A stretch of DNA of 25,263 bases from a virus: positions 1 to 25,263 of the IMG/VR virus record IMGVR_UViG_3300036715_000954; one strand, written 5' to 3'. Below the pieces are notes generated by a model, which saw only the letters and a list, made by a program, of their open reading frames with translations, ran no database searches and was not told the origin of the DNA. Shown piece after piece: positions 8,007 through 14,951 of the stretch. Positions within the stretch are counted from its first letter, which is position 1; each line of letters begins with the position of its first letter. The translations under genes and the position numbers were made by a program.

Positions 8007-8759
8007 TCACGCGGTGGCGTGCCGCATGAAGGTGGCTTGGCTCTGGAGGCGCTTTTGAATGTACGCCAAGCCTTTCCCGGTCACCAAGGTTCGTGTGTAG
8101 GTGTGGCTCTCACCGCGCTCGTCGTTGTATTGCCTCTCGACCACGCGGAAGTACCCTGCGTCTAGGTGGTGCTGGTAGGGCAGGTTGTTGTGCATCAGCA
8201 AGCCCTCGTCGCGCAGGAACTTGAACAGGCGGTTCGGCCCGGTGCCGAGCACCTTGGCAACTTCCTGAATGCTCTGGCAGTTGATGGCTTCTGCCACCGC
8301 GTCATGGAACTTCGCCTTGGGGGCTTGCTCCTGCACCTTGGCTTCGAGCGCCATCACCCTCTCGGTGTAGGCCAGCAGCGCATTGCGCAGCTTGGCCGGG
8401 TCGGACAGCGCCGTGGAGATGTCGATCACGTTGGCATTGGCCCGACGCTCGCACTCGATGAAGTACAGCCGGGCTTGCTTGCCACGCTCGTTGCGCTCGA
8501 CCATCGCAAGCTCTTTTGCCATGTCGAGGCTGATAGCGTACTCCTTTGAAGATCGCCCCTGACCCTTTTCCCCGAAATTGGGGAGAAGGTACGCAACGTA
8601 GTCATGGTTCTCGATGAAGCCGTACTGGGCAATGCGATCCTTGATCCACGTCGAGAAGTCCTTGCCAACCTCGAGGAAGGCGTGCAGGTCGCGTGCGTTG
8701 ACGGTATGGACGGTGCTGTCGCCGATCTGGCGCTCTGCCACTTGGATGAGTTCGTTCAT
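8007..8759 (-). CDS. Phage antirepressor, AntA-type N-terminus plus KilAC C-terminus
   Basis: The start is ATG at 8759 because AGGAG lies 8 nt upstream. A GTG at 8768 lacks suitable spacing. Residues about 10-95 match the AntA/AntB antirepressor domain (VNARDLHAFLEVGKDFSTWI, then GFIENHDYV and EYAISLDMAKELAMVERN). Residues about 135-245 match the KilAC antirepressor domain (AINCQSIQEVAKVLG, then LFKFLRDEGLLM). Such proteins inactivate phage repressors by direct binding and favour induction. It is the second gene of a pair with its own promoter and a structured leader. The matching repressor is not obvious in the window. Confidence 0.88.
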   Translation of the reverse strand: MNELIQVAERQIGDSTVHTVNARDLHAFLEVGKDFSTWIKDRIAQYGFIENHDYVAYLLPNFGEKGQGRSSKEYAISLDMAKELAMVERNERGKQARLYFIECERRANANVIDISTALSDPAKLRNALLAYTERVMALEAKVQEQAPKAKFHDAVAEAINCQSIQEVAKVLGTGPNRLFKFLRDEGLLMHNNLPYQHHLDAGYFRVVERQYNDERGESHTYTRTLVTGKGLAYIQKRLQSQATFMRHATA

Positions 8760-8764
8760 GGCGC

Positions 8765-9304
8765 TCACTCCTCGTCGTCGGACAGGGAGGCGATGTACGC
8801 CACATGGTCGAATCCAAGACCTGCGTTAGCGCGGCGCACCAGGTCTTGTTCGGTGATCCGGTCGAGGTTGGAACCGAGATGCTTGGCGGAGACCGCCAGC
8901 CACCGCGATACCGTGTTGAAGAAACCGCAATACTGGCCCCGGAACGCATCGAAGGTTTCGCTCCACTCGCTGCATGTGGAGCGATCAGCCATCGCCTTGC
9001 CGCCCTCTTGCTCGAAGCGGATCATGAAGGACTCGACGATGCCGGTCAGCCAATAGACAGGGAAGTCAACCTTCTCTTCACGCAGGAACTTCAGGAAGGA
9101 CAGCGCCATCGCCTCGCCAGTCTCGTAGCCACCGAGGTAACCGCCAGAGGCAGGGACGTTCCAGCAGGGCGAAGCGGACTCGGTGCGCCGGCCGGCCACG
9201 AACGGCAGGCGACGGAAACCGGATTTGCCACGGGTCTTGCGCTTGATTGGGTTGGGAGATTTGCCGACGAATGCGGCGGGGAGATGGGTAACAACAGCAG
9301 CCAT
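8765..9304 (-). CDS. Conserved phage protein of unknown function, 179 aa
   Basis: ATG at 9304 has AGGAGG five nt upstream. This ribosome-binding site abuts the 3' arm of the leader inverted repeat. The N-terminus is basic (KSPNPIKRKTRGKSGFRRLPF). The middle has a Gly-rich turn (GGYLGGYETG) and a helical remainder ends in acidic residues. There is no membrane segment or recognised catalytic motif. It ends 5 nt before the antirepressor start, so the two are co-transcribed and may work together in induction or host take-over. I do not recognise a family with certainty. Confidence 0.7.
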   Translation of the reverse strand: MAAVVTHLPAAFVGKSPNPIKRKTRGKSGFRRLPFVAGRRTESASPCWNVPASGGYLGGYETGEAMALSFLKFLREEKVDFPVYWLTGIVESFMIRFEQEGGKAMADRSTCSEWSETFDAFRGQYCGFFNTVSRWLAVSAKHLGSNLDRITEQDLVRRANAGLGFDHVAYIASLSDDEE

Positions 9305-9313
9305 GATGGCCTC

Positions 9314-9379
9314 CTGATAGATCGTTCAAATTCGCCTCCTGTTAAGAGAGGCGGCCGGGCGCTTGAACACCGCTATCAG
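9314..9379 (-). promoter_or_regulatory. Leader inverted repeat abutting the RBS of the 8765-9304 gene
   Basis: On the leftward transcript CTGATAG-N4-GTTCAA (9379-9363) can pair with TTGAAC-N3-CTATCAG (9329-9314), 7 + 6 bp, and the second arm runs directly into the AGGAGG ribosome-binding site. A smaller 6-bp hairpin (GAGGCG/CGCCTC, 9333-9353) lies inside. A third copy of the element at 9518-9538 offers a competing partner. Confidence 0.65.
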
Positions 9380-9483
9380 ACGGCCCACAGTTTTCCCCCG
9401 AAGGGTCTTGTATGGCTGTGGACACCCGGCCATAAGCTGACATTGGACCGTGTGCACGGGACAATGAAGAAACCTATGGACGC

Positions 9484-9511
9484 AAAAAAACCGCAGAACT
9501 GTCGGGTGCGG
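9484..9511 (-). terminator. Intrinsic terminator-like hairpin in the leader
   Basis: Read leftward, CCGCA and TGCGG form a 5-bp stem with an 11-nt loop and are followed by seven T. It lies about 35 nt after the predicted start of the leftward leader, so it could end transcription early and yield an RNA of about 60 nt. The stem is short, so efficiency is uncertain. Confidence 0.5.
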
Positions 9512-9517
9512 AAGCCG

Positions 9518-9538
9518 CTGATAGAAGGTGTGTTCAAG
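9518..9538 (-). repeat. Third copy of the CTATCAG/TTGAAC leader element
   Basis: Leftward strand: CTTGAAC-N7-CTATCAG, close to the predicted 5' end of the transcript. It is complementary to 9362-9379 (extended match of about 12 + 7 bp including one G-U), the same segment that can pair with the arm at the ribosome-binding site. This is the basis for a switch model. Confidence 0.6.
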
Positions 9539-9550
9539 CACCTGTGGCGG

Positions 9551-9579
9551 ACTCTAGCACCGAGATGGCGGGCTGTCAA
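9551..9579 (-). promoter_or_regulatory. Leftward sigma70-type promoter for the 8765-9304 / antirepressor pair
   Basis: Leftward strand: TTGACA (9579-9574), 17-bp spacer, TAGAGT (9556-9551). The -35 box is perfect and the -10 matches four of six positions. Predicted start is near 9544, giving a 240-nt leader before the ATG at 9304. Confidence 0.7.
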
Positions 9580-9581
9580 CC

Positions 9582-9604
9582 ACCGTGCGCGAGAACCGCA
9601 CGGT
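9582..9604. promoter_or_regulatory. 23-bp palindrome immediately upstream of the promoter -35 box
   Basis: ACCGTGCG and CGCACGGT flank a 7-nt centre, a perfect 8-bp inverted repeat ending 2 bp from the -35 hexamer and about 50 bp after the dUTPase stop. There is no T-run, so an operator or activator site is more likely than a terminator. Confidence 0.5.
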
Positions 9605-9655
9605 CGGTCCGTTGCCTATGGCTGGAGGCTCTGTGCATGGTCAACGGAGCGTTTC

Positions 9656-10102
9656 TCATGAGCCGGTGCTACCGAACCCTCCACCCCCGCGCGCCGTCTC
9701 CGTCAATTCGTCCGCTTCCTCGAACTCAAGCCTAGGGACTTCGCAGATAAACGCTTGCGCGATCCTGTCGCCGGGCTTGATAAGCATCGGCTCGTTGTAG
9801 ACAAATCTCCAGCGTCGCAGCAGCACCTTCACCTCGCCTCGGTAGTCGGAATCAATGACACCAGGAAACGCCTCGACGCTGTGAGTGAATGCCAGCCCGC
9901 TTCGAGGCGCGATGCGCATCATGTACCCTGGCGGAATCTCAAACGCCAATCCGGTTCCTACAACAAGCTGGCAACCAGGATGTAAAACACCTTCGTCGAT
10001 ACCGGTAACCGTCGCCGCATACAGGTCGAAACACGCAGCCCCTTCGGTCGCATAGACCGGCATCCTGGCCTCCGGGTGCGTCCGTTTCACCTTGATCTTC
10101 AT
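9656..10102 (-). CDS. dut: dUTP pyrophosphatase (dUTPase)
   Basis: This 148-residue enzyme hydrolyses dUTP to dUMP and pyrophosphate, keeping uracil out of DNA and supplying the dTTP precursor. All five trimeric dUTPase motifs are present: ACFDLYA with Asp26 (I), PRSGLA 66-71 (II), GVIDSDYRGEV 81-91 with Asp84 and Tyr87 (III), KPGDRIAQ 109-116 (IV) and the C-terminal Gly-rich RGGGGFGSTG 139-148 (V). ATG at 10102 has GGAAGGAG upstream. It is the last gene of the leftward early operon before a separately promoted pair. Length is typical. Confidence 0.96.
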   Translation of the reverse strand: MKIKVKRTHPEARMPVYATEGAACFDLYAATVTGIDEGVLHPGCQLVVGTGLAFEIPPGYMMRIAPRSGLAFTHSVEAFPGVIDSDYRGEVKVLLRRWRFVYNEPMLIKPGDRIAQAFICEVPRLEFEEADELTETARGGGGFGSTGS

Positions 10103-10153
10103 GCTAACTCCTTCCGTCGCCTAAGGCGCATCACGCCGCCATGTTGATCTTCG

Positions 10154-10735
10154 TCATTGTGAATGCGCTTTCATTTTCTTCGCATTGGGAGCAACTGTCT
10201 TGATGGCGTCAGCCGAACAAATGTTATCAGTTGCCCACTTGCAAGCTGATTGCCATGCCTCCCATAGCCTTTGCAATTCATCATCCGAATATATGATTAC
10301 GTTCCCATCATCGTTCGCAACGTACCTATTAAGAAAAGACGGATCAGCGTCTATAGCTAATTTTGTTTTTACCCAAGCCACAAATTGTGTGTGCTCTGGA
10401 CCTCGAATAGCAATTTCCGCGTTCACGTCAGTACGATAAGAGCATCTAAAGCAATCTACGCAGTATGCGCAGGCGACGCAATCGGTGCATCGAAGGCATT
10501 CGAAGCATCCTGTACAGTTGTTGCATCGAGAGCAATCAATGCAGCCAGTGCAGCCAATGCAAGAATCGCAACTGGTGCACCCGATGCAATCCGAGCATCC
10601 CGAGCAATCAACGCAGTCAATGCATCCTGTGCATCCGTCATCATCAAGTTCCTTGCATCGTGCGTCGGCTTCCTCTTGGCTTTTGGTGCTATATGACCTG
10701 TTCCCTCTTGGTGAAACCTCAGACACGTATCGCAT
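10154..10735 (-). CDS. Cysteine-triplet repeat protein, 193 aa, unknown function
   Basis: Residues 35-98 contain 22 cysteines, exactly one every third residue (C-x-x repeated without a break; x enriched in Gly, Asp, Ser, Thr and Ile). A polar N-terminus (1-34) precedes it and a normal-looking 95-residue domain with several Trp follows (WVKTKL, LQRLWEAWQSACKWA). There is no signal peptide or membrane segment. DNA is visibly AT-richer than its neighbours, suggesting separate acquisition. The weak GAGG upstream and overlap with a tiny ORF (10719-10814) suggest coupling. Metal binding, disulphide solenoid or redox function are all possible. I do not recognise a named family. Confidence 0.8.
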   Translation of the reverse strand: MRYVSEVSPRGNRSYSTKSQEEADARCKELDDDGCTGCIDCVDCSGCSDCIGCTSCDSCIGCTGCIDCSRCNNCTGCFECLRCTDCVACAYCVDCFRCSYRTDVNAEIAIRGPEHTQFVAWVKTKLAIDADPSFLNRYVANDDGNVIIYSDDELQRLWEAWQSACKWATDNICSADAIKTVAPNAKKMKAHSQ

Positions 10736-10814
10736 GATTCAATCCCTCATTGGTTGCTGGCGTCATCAATACCGTGTTGCAAGACAGCTTACGTCGTCTG
10801 CTGTAATCCATCAT
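10719..10814 (-). CDS. Possible 31-aa leader peptide overlapping the cysteine-repeat gene
   Basis: ATG-ATG at 10814/10811 has an excellent AAGGAG six nt upstream, far better than the signal of the next gene. The frame (MMDYSRRRKLSCNTV... ending NHAIRV) runs 31 codons and stops at 10719-10721, 17 nt inside the cysteine-repeat gene. It may be a true small protein or a translational-coupling leader. No family is recognised and the call rests on the ribosome-binding site and overlap. Confidence 0.4.
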   Translation of the reverse strand: MMDYSRRRKLSCNTVLMTPATNEGLNHAIRV

Positions 10815-10849
10815 TTCTCGCTCCTTCTGTCAAAAATCGCCGTTCCAGA

Positions 10850-11128
10850 TCATTCAGGCTCGCCGCACAAGACCGTGACGCCGTAGGTTTCAACCCCATA
10901 CCGGTTGGGCTTCGCAACCACGTACCCATCGGCCTTGAGCCTGTTCAGCGCCCGCGTGACAGAACGAGTCCAATGCCCGCCGTCAGGGTCAATCTCGCGC
11001 AGATGGTCGATCAGTTCGCGCGCGCTCCAGTACCCGCCTTCCTCGCGCAGCATAAGCCAGATAGCGCGCCTGCGGTCGCGTGCTTCCATTTCCACGCAAT
11101 TCCGTTCGATTGCCTCTGACGCGCTCAT
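10850..11128 (-). CDS. Small winged-helix-like protein, 92 aa
   Basis: The start overlaps the upstream gene stop in ATGA. The sequence has the pattern of a winged-helix DNA-binding fold: helical N-terminus (RRRAIWLMLREEGGYWSARELIDHL), a recognition-helix-like stretch (HWTRSVTRALNRLKADGYV) and a final beta hairpin (VVAKPNRYGVETYGV). It lies in the early operon between RecT-type genes and the cysteine-repeat gene. It may be a regulator or a helper of replication or recombination. The fold is inferred from pattern only. Confidence 0.65.
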   Translation of the reverse strand: MSASEAIERNCVEMEARDRRRAIWLMLREEGGYWSARELIDHLREIDPDGGHWTRSVTRALNRLKADGYVVAKPNRYGVETYGVTVLCGEPE

Positions 11129-11646
11129 TTCCCAACCTCCACACGATACACATGCTGACGCTGCATCCGCCGCGCAACCTCGCGCAGCGCAAGTTCCATC
11201 TGCCTGGGCGTCGAGTTGGCGACAAGCTGATCGTGAATATCAAGCATCGTTGCCAGCGTCTGAAGCTCCGGGCCTGTGGCGACCATACGCCCTGTGCAAA
11301 CGCTGCGCGCCTTGATGCGCATCAGTGCTTCCTGGGATTCCTGCACGACTGGAACCAGGAAGTCCGCTTCGCTTTGGCTATTCCCGTCTCGCTTGGCTAC
11401 CTTGTCGATATGTTCCGCGCGCACGAGGCAGACATTGGCGATGATGGCGAGCGTGTCGAAGTCCCCGGCTTCGTCGCTGGCCTTGCCGGTGCGTAGCGCC
11501 TCGTACACCATATGCCCAGGCAGTTGCAGCTTGGTCTGCTCCGCCTCGTCGAACGGAAGGCTTCCAACGAGTGCGCGCAGCGGCGCGGTTGGAGATGCCT
11601 CCCAGCGGCGTTTCTGCGGGCGATTCTTTGTCCGTCCGGCCATCAT
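11125..11646 (-). CDS. Conserved phage protein, 173 aa, function unknown
   Basis: The start is placed at ATG 11646 because it overlaps the DUF3310 gene stop in ATGATG. A longer reading from 11883 would run through the whole of that gene. The N-terminus is basic (AGRTKNRPQKRRW). The remainder is mostly helical (EALRTGKASDEAGDFDTLAI, then QSEADFLVPVVQESQEALMRI). Similar helical proteins are common in early regions of Burkholderiales phages without known function. It ends overlapping the winged-helix-like gene. Confidence 0.65.
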   Translation of the reverse strand: MMAGRTKNRPQKRRWEASPTAPLRALVGSLPFDEAEQTKLQLPGHMVYEALRTGKASDEAGDFDTLAIIANVCLVRAEHIDKVAKRDGNSQSEADFLVPVVQESQEALMRIKARSVCTGRMVATGPELQTLATMLDIHDQLVANSTPRQMELALREVARRMQRQHVYRVEVGK

Positions 11647-11909
11647 GTGCCCCCGTCCTGTTTCAGGCTCACCAGCTTTTCCAGGTAGTGCATGGCCTTT
11701 TGCAAGTCTTGCAGTGCGTCTCCCTTGCGCCCCGCTCGGGCCAGATACTTGATAGCGTTGCCGCGAAGGAAGCCCTCGAATTCCGCAGCGCTCATCCATG
11801 ACTGCATCGCTGCCCACGGCTGAACGGAAAGCGACTTGTAGTGGTCTCCGCCGATCTGGTATGCGTCGGCAGGTCTCCCGCATACGTCAAACCGTTCGCG
11901 CTCATTCAT
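11643..11909 (-). CDS. DUF3310 family protein
   Basis: This 88-residue protein has the DUF3310 (SaV-like) pattern from about residue 20: GGDHYKSLSVQPWAAM, then FLRGNAIKYLARAGRK, then DLQKAMHYLEKLV. The ribosome-binding site is GGAGG seven nt before ATG, and the start overlaps the upstream stop (ATGA). The family is widespread in phage early regions. Its biochemical role is not established, although a nucleotide-metabolism link is often assumed. Its presence with dUTPase and recombination genes fits an early DNA-metabolism operon. Confidence 0.85.
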   Translation of the reverse strand: MNERERFDVCGRPADAYQIGGDHYKSLSVQPWAAMQSWMSAAEFEGFLRGNAIKYLARAGRKGDALQDLQKAMHYLEKLVSLKQDGGT

Positions 11910-12310
11910 TCAATCACCTCCACACGTCCGTCCTTGTGATACAGCCGATTACCAATCCTGCTCGGCATCGAAAACCAGGCCAGCCGTGATTGAGGCAGGC
12001 CCGGAATCGGTCGCAGGTCCGATCCGTCGTAGACCTCTCCGATCGATGCGTTGACCAACGTGCGCGATTTGGCAACATCTGCGCTTTCCTTCGGGACCGA
12101 TGCACGTCTCGTTGAAACCGTATAGCGCCCACCTGCGCCTTTGGTCATAGAAATCAGGCCAAAACCGCACAGTGCGCGCAGTTCTTCCCTGACGATCTCA
12201 AGTTTGCCTCCTGAAGCTTCAGCGACCTGCTTGACCGTCACGTCGCCGCCCATGCGATCAACGAACGCGATGCAGCGGCGCTGGAGTTCAGTGAGTTCCC
12301 CACGGCTCAT
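11906..12310 (-). CDS. HTH-containing phage protein, 134 aa
   Basis: Residues about 1-65 look like a winged helix-turn-helix (ELTELQRRCIAFVDRMGGDVTVKQVAEASGGKLEIVREELRALCGFGLI by pattern). The C-terminal half is beta-rich (YTVSTRRASV, LAWFSMPSRIGNRLYHKDGRVEVIE). It overlaps RecT upstream and DUF3310 downstream by ATGA, so it is part of one translationally linked unit. It may bind DNA as a regulator or a recombination accessory. No closer family is recognised. Confidence 0.65.
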   Translation of the reverse strand: MSRGELTELQRRCIAFVDRMGGDVTVKQVAEASGGKLEIVREELRALCGFGLISMTKGAGGRYTVSTRRASVPKESADVAKSRTLVNASIGEVYDGSDLRPIPGLPQSRLAWFSMPSRIGNRLYHKDGRVEVIE

Positions 12311-13206
12311 GGTTGCTTGTCCTCATCTGCCTCAAACTCCGCAGTCCAGTCGTCATGCTGTGAAGTCGGAGCGCTTGCGCTCTGCGCCTCTGGCACCGGC
12401 GCGTCCACATGCTGCTGCTCGAGAACTTCCCCGGTCTCAGCATCAACCGTCATCACGTTGTCCTGCGGAATCCCGATCTCGGCGTGCTCGTCGGCCTCGA
12501 TTGCCGTTGCAAGCTCAACGCTGATTGGCAGCCACTTGAACAGGCGGCGTGTCACGGTCTTGAGCGCCATCGCCTCGAAGTGCGTCACCCACGGACCGCT
12601 AGACCCGGCGCGGGACTGCGCTCGAACTGCCTCGACCTCGCGGCGGCTCATGACATCGAACTGAACCCCGCCGTCCTTGAGCTTGGCGACCGAGTACACG
12701 AAGCGCAGCTTGTCAGGCTGCACCCTGTTAGGGTTGTCGAAGTCGGGGATGTGGTGAAGGTTGCTATCGAGCCCAAGCGACACCTCGAACGCGTCCCCTT
12801 CGTACACCGGGCGGGCCTCGATGCTCACGATCTGCCCGCTGCGGCGGGCCAGGTCGATCATGCCGCGATAGCCGACGATGAACTGGACTTCTGTGCGCCC
12901 GGCCTTGCGGTTCTCGAAAGGGATCAGGTACGCATGCCCGAGCGGGCCACCCGGCTCCAGCCCAAGCTGAGCGCATGTCATGAGCGCCCCGAGGAAGCTG
13001 GTTTGGTCGCAGCGTGCGAGCGCCGGGTTCTTCCGCACCTCGGTCAAGGCCACGCGTGCGAGGCGCTCGGCGGTGACGTGCTTGGGAAGCGCAAGCTGCA
13101 TCTGCGCCTTGATCTTCGGGTCGGTCAGCAATGCGGCGATGTCGTTGGCTGGCTTGCGAGCGGCGGGAGCTTGGCCCGTGACTGCGGCTTTGAGGGTAGT
13201 TGCCAT
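12307..13206 (-). CDS. recT: RecT-family single-strand annealing protein
   Basis: This 299-residue protein has characteristic RecT regions: LPKHVTAERLARVALTEVRKNPALARCD, LGLEPGGPLGHAYLIPF, VQFIVGYRGMIDLARRSGQ and the C-terminal FEAMALKTVTRRLFKWLP (by pattern). These proteins anneal complementary single strands produced by a partner exonuclease in homology-directed phage recombination. The acidic, Gln-rich tail (about 240-299) is variable in the family. It starts immediately after the YqaJ exonuclease gene, its usual partner, and overlaps the next gene by ATGA. Confidence 0.93.
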   Translation of the reverse strand: MATTLKAAVTGQAPAARKPANDIAALLTDPKIKAQMQLALPKHVTAERLARVALTEVRKNPALARCDQTSFLGALMTCAQLGLEPGGPLGHAYLIPFENRKAGRTEVQFIVGYRGMIDLARRSGQIVSIEARPVYEGDAFEVSLGLDSNLHHIPDFDNPNRVQPDKLRFVYSVAKLKDGGVQFDVMSRREVEAVRAQSRAGSSGPWVTHFEAMALKTVTRRLFKWLPISVELATAIEADEHAEIGIPQDNVMTVDAETGEVLEQQHVDAPVPEAQSASAPTSQHDDWTAEFEADEDKQP

Positions 13207-13207
13207 G

Positions 13208-14326
13208 TCAAATCTCCTTCAGGATGAACCGGCGCGAGCCGGGTGTTTCGGTGGTGTGTGCTGCGATAATGTCAGCAGGAGCTTTCAGCGCTTCTGCGAC
13301 TTCTTTCCAATCTATGCGGCGGATCTTCTTTGATGCTCTCCAGGTCACAAGCAGCTTTCCGTTGAGCATGAGAGCGGATCGCTCTCCGAGTGCGCGTTTA
13401 ATCTTGTCGGCAGCGTTTTGAAAATCAACATCGGCCTGCTCCATGCGGGCCTTGGCAATGCGCGCTGCGTTGTATGCAGCGAGCAGGTTATCAGTGGCCT
13501 CGACGAACTCTCCGTTGTCAGACGGGAACAACCGCTCCACGTCTTTTGCCTTGGCAGGCTCGGGCGGCTTGCGCGTCAGTACGTGCTTGTGCCAAAACTC
13601 GTGAGCACGCTCCAGCATCGCGGCGATGGTCTCGTCGTCCGCATAAATGCGCCGGATCACCATACGCTGGCCACCGATCAGGGCGGCAACGTCGCACCAC
13701 GGCTGGCCCGTGATTGCCATGTACCACATGACTTGTGCCTGGTAGTGGACAGGCACGGCGTCCTCGTCGCCATCGCGGCCCCACTCGCTCGCCTTGAACA
13801 TGCTGGCGGTCTTGACCTCGAGAATCCCATCCGCGCCCAGCAGCGTGCCTCCGTCCTCAGCCACGCGAACACGACTCCCTGGCGAGACGATGGCGCGGTC
13901 GATATTCCCGATTGCCCACTCATGCTCAGGGTGGCGAAGGATGCGGTTGACGCGCTGCACCGAGCGTTCTGTGCGCTCGTAGTACTCGTGGGCCACCACA
14001 TCCTCCAGCAGCATTCCCCAGCGCACGGCCTCAGCGTTGCAAATATCGTCTTCGGTCGTTTGGCCGGTCTTGACGAACCACACATCGACAGCCGTTTTCC
14101 AGGGCGACAGGCCAAGGATTGCCGCGATGTCGGAGCCGCCGATTCCGCTGCGGCGCTTGGATAGCCATTCGTCGCGGGCGTCGGTCGTGATATAGCTGTG
14201 CGCGCTCGGTGCTTCAGCATCGGCGACTTGAGTCAATGTCGCCTCATGGACTTGATCTGTTGCAATCCGTTGGCCTTCGGCGAACGCCCGCAGGCAGTTT
14301 GAAAAAACAGGGTGAATGTTGTTCAC
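13208..14326 (-). CDS. YqaJ-type viral exonuclease (lambda Exo / RecE-like fold)
   Basis: The product (372 aa) is a PD-(D/E)xK nuclease that resects double-strand ends to supply substrate for RecT. Visible motifs are RRSGIGGSDIAAILGLSPW (58-76), the Glu in LLEDV (about 108), Asp143 in GNIDR, and the catalytic ILEVKTA with Glu170 and Lys172, followed by VHYQAQVMWYMAITG. The start is GTG at 14326 with AAGGGA upstream. Lysine- and arginine-rich C-terminal residues may bind DNA. It is directly followed by recT, so the pair forms a phage recombination module. Confidence 0.93.
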   Translation of the reverse strand: MNNIHPVFSNCLRAFAEGQRIATDQVHEATLTQVADAEAPSAHSYITTDARDEWLSKRRSGIGGSDIAAILGLSPWKTAVDVWFVKTGQTTEDDICNAEAVRWGMLLEDVVAHEYYERTERSVQRVNRILRHPEHEWAIGNIDRAIVSPGSRVRVAEDGGTLLGADGILEVKTASMFKASEWGRDGDEDAVPVHYQAQVMWYMAITGQPWCDVAALIGGQRMVIRRIYADDETIAAMLERAHEFWHKHVLTRKPPEPAKAKDVERLFPSDNGEFVEATDNLLAAYNAARIAKARMEQADVDFQNAADKIKRALGERSALMLNGKLLVTWRASKKIRRIDWKEVAEALKAPADIIAAHTTETPGSRRFILKEI

Positions 14327-14374
14327 GGTTGTTCCCTTTCATGAAAATACAGATTCGATCTCTTCTTCCAGGCG

Positions 14375-14575
14375 CTAACGCTCGCGGCTGTTGATCTTCT
14401 TTTCGAGCCACGGCGCTGGGCGGCAACGGCGGTCAAGTACGTGGTACTCGATGTCAGGAGGTGACGGCGGACGCCAGAAGTCAGCATCGCCACCAGTGCA
14501 TCCAATGTCAGCGGGCGCGAAGTAGGTCACGCGCACCACGCACGGGATGCCTGCCACGCGGGTTTCTATGTCCAT
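14375..14575 (-). CDS. Small conserved phage protein, 66 aa
   Basis: ATG at 14575 overlaps the upstream stop in TGATG, with GGTGG upstream. A GTG nine nt earlier is less likely. The product (MDIETRVAGIPCVVRVTYFAPAD, then PPDIEYHVLDRRCRPAPWLE) follows a pattern seen in many phage early regions: short, beta-rich and ending in a charged tail. Function is unknown. It is the second gene of the leftward early operon, upstream of the exonuclease. Confidence 0.7.
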   Translation of the reverse strand: MDIETRVAGIPCVVRVTYFAPADIGCTGGDADFWRPPSPPDIEYHVLDRRCRPAPWLEKKINSRER

Positions 14576-14793
14576 CACAGCCACCCTGCTGCAATGAGTG
14601 CGAGGACAACGACCAGCATTGCCAGCATGAAGACAGTCATGCGATCCTCAGTGAGAATCTCGCTCCGACCGGTGTCTTGACTTAGCAGCGCATCCTGGAT
14701 GCTGATGGCGTCGCTGTCCATGTCCGGGCGCTGGCGTTTCTGGTATGCAGACCCGATCTTCAGGCCTGTCTTTGTGGTGTATGGTGGTTCCAT
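14575..14793 (-). CDS. Small membrane protein, first gene of the leftward early operon
   Basis: This 72-residue protein has AAGGAG six nt before its ATG. The N-terminal 50 residues are polar. Residues about 52-72 form one membrane span at the very C-terminus (MTVFMLAMLVVVLALIAAGWL by position). Tail-anchored small proteins at the head of phage early operons can act in superinfection exclusion or host inhibition, but nothing in the sequence specifies a role. It is transcribed from the leftward promoter at 14839-14868. Confidence 0.7.
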   Translation of the reverse strand: MEPPYTTKTGLKIGSAYQKRQRPDMDSDAISIQDALLSQDTGRSEILTEDRMTVFMLAMLVVVLALIAAGWL

Positions 14794-14829
14794 TACTTGC
14801 TCCTTCGTTACGCGGCTTCATCGTGCTGC

Positions 14830-14879
14830 GTTGACTGAAGTATACACCAATAGGCACAGAAAAGTCTATTCCAGTCAAC
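14830..14879. promoter_or_regulatory. Inverted repeat spanning the leftward early promoter
   Basis: GTTGACTG (14830-14837) and CAGTCAAC (14872-14879) are perfect 8-bp arms. AATAG and CTATT form a second, inner pair. They bracket both promoter boxes of the leftward early promoter, which suits a repressor operator or a looped dimer site. Confidence 0.55.
14839..14868 (-). promoter_or_regulatory. Leftward early promoter
   Basis: Leftward strand: TAGACT (14868-14863), 18-bp spacer, TATACT (14844-14839). The -10 box lies in the 13-mer GTATACTTCAGTC, which is repeated almost exactly at the rightward promoter. It would drive the operon from the small membrane protein to dut. Confidence 0.55.
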
Positions 14880-14951
14880 AAAGTTGTAACGGTGTGTATC
14901 TGTAGCAGGCGGCGGCGACCGGATCGTGTCGGCCAATCACATGACGCGCAC

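Noticed and set aside
10385-10696. Rightward Ala-rich ORF opposite the cysteine-repeat gene
   Set aside because: Its every-third-Ala pattern is a shadow of the Cys codons on the other strand, and it has no ribosome-binding site.
11125-11883. Longer 252-aa version of the early-operon protein
   Set aside because: It would cover the whole DUF3310 gene. The ATGATG overlap start at 11646 fits the operon style.
12409-13227. Rightward 272-aa ORF opposite recT
   Set aside because: It is fully antisense to a clear RecT gene and has shadow-like composition.
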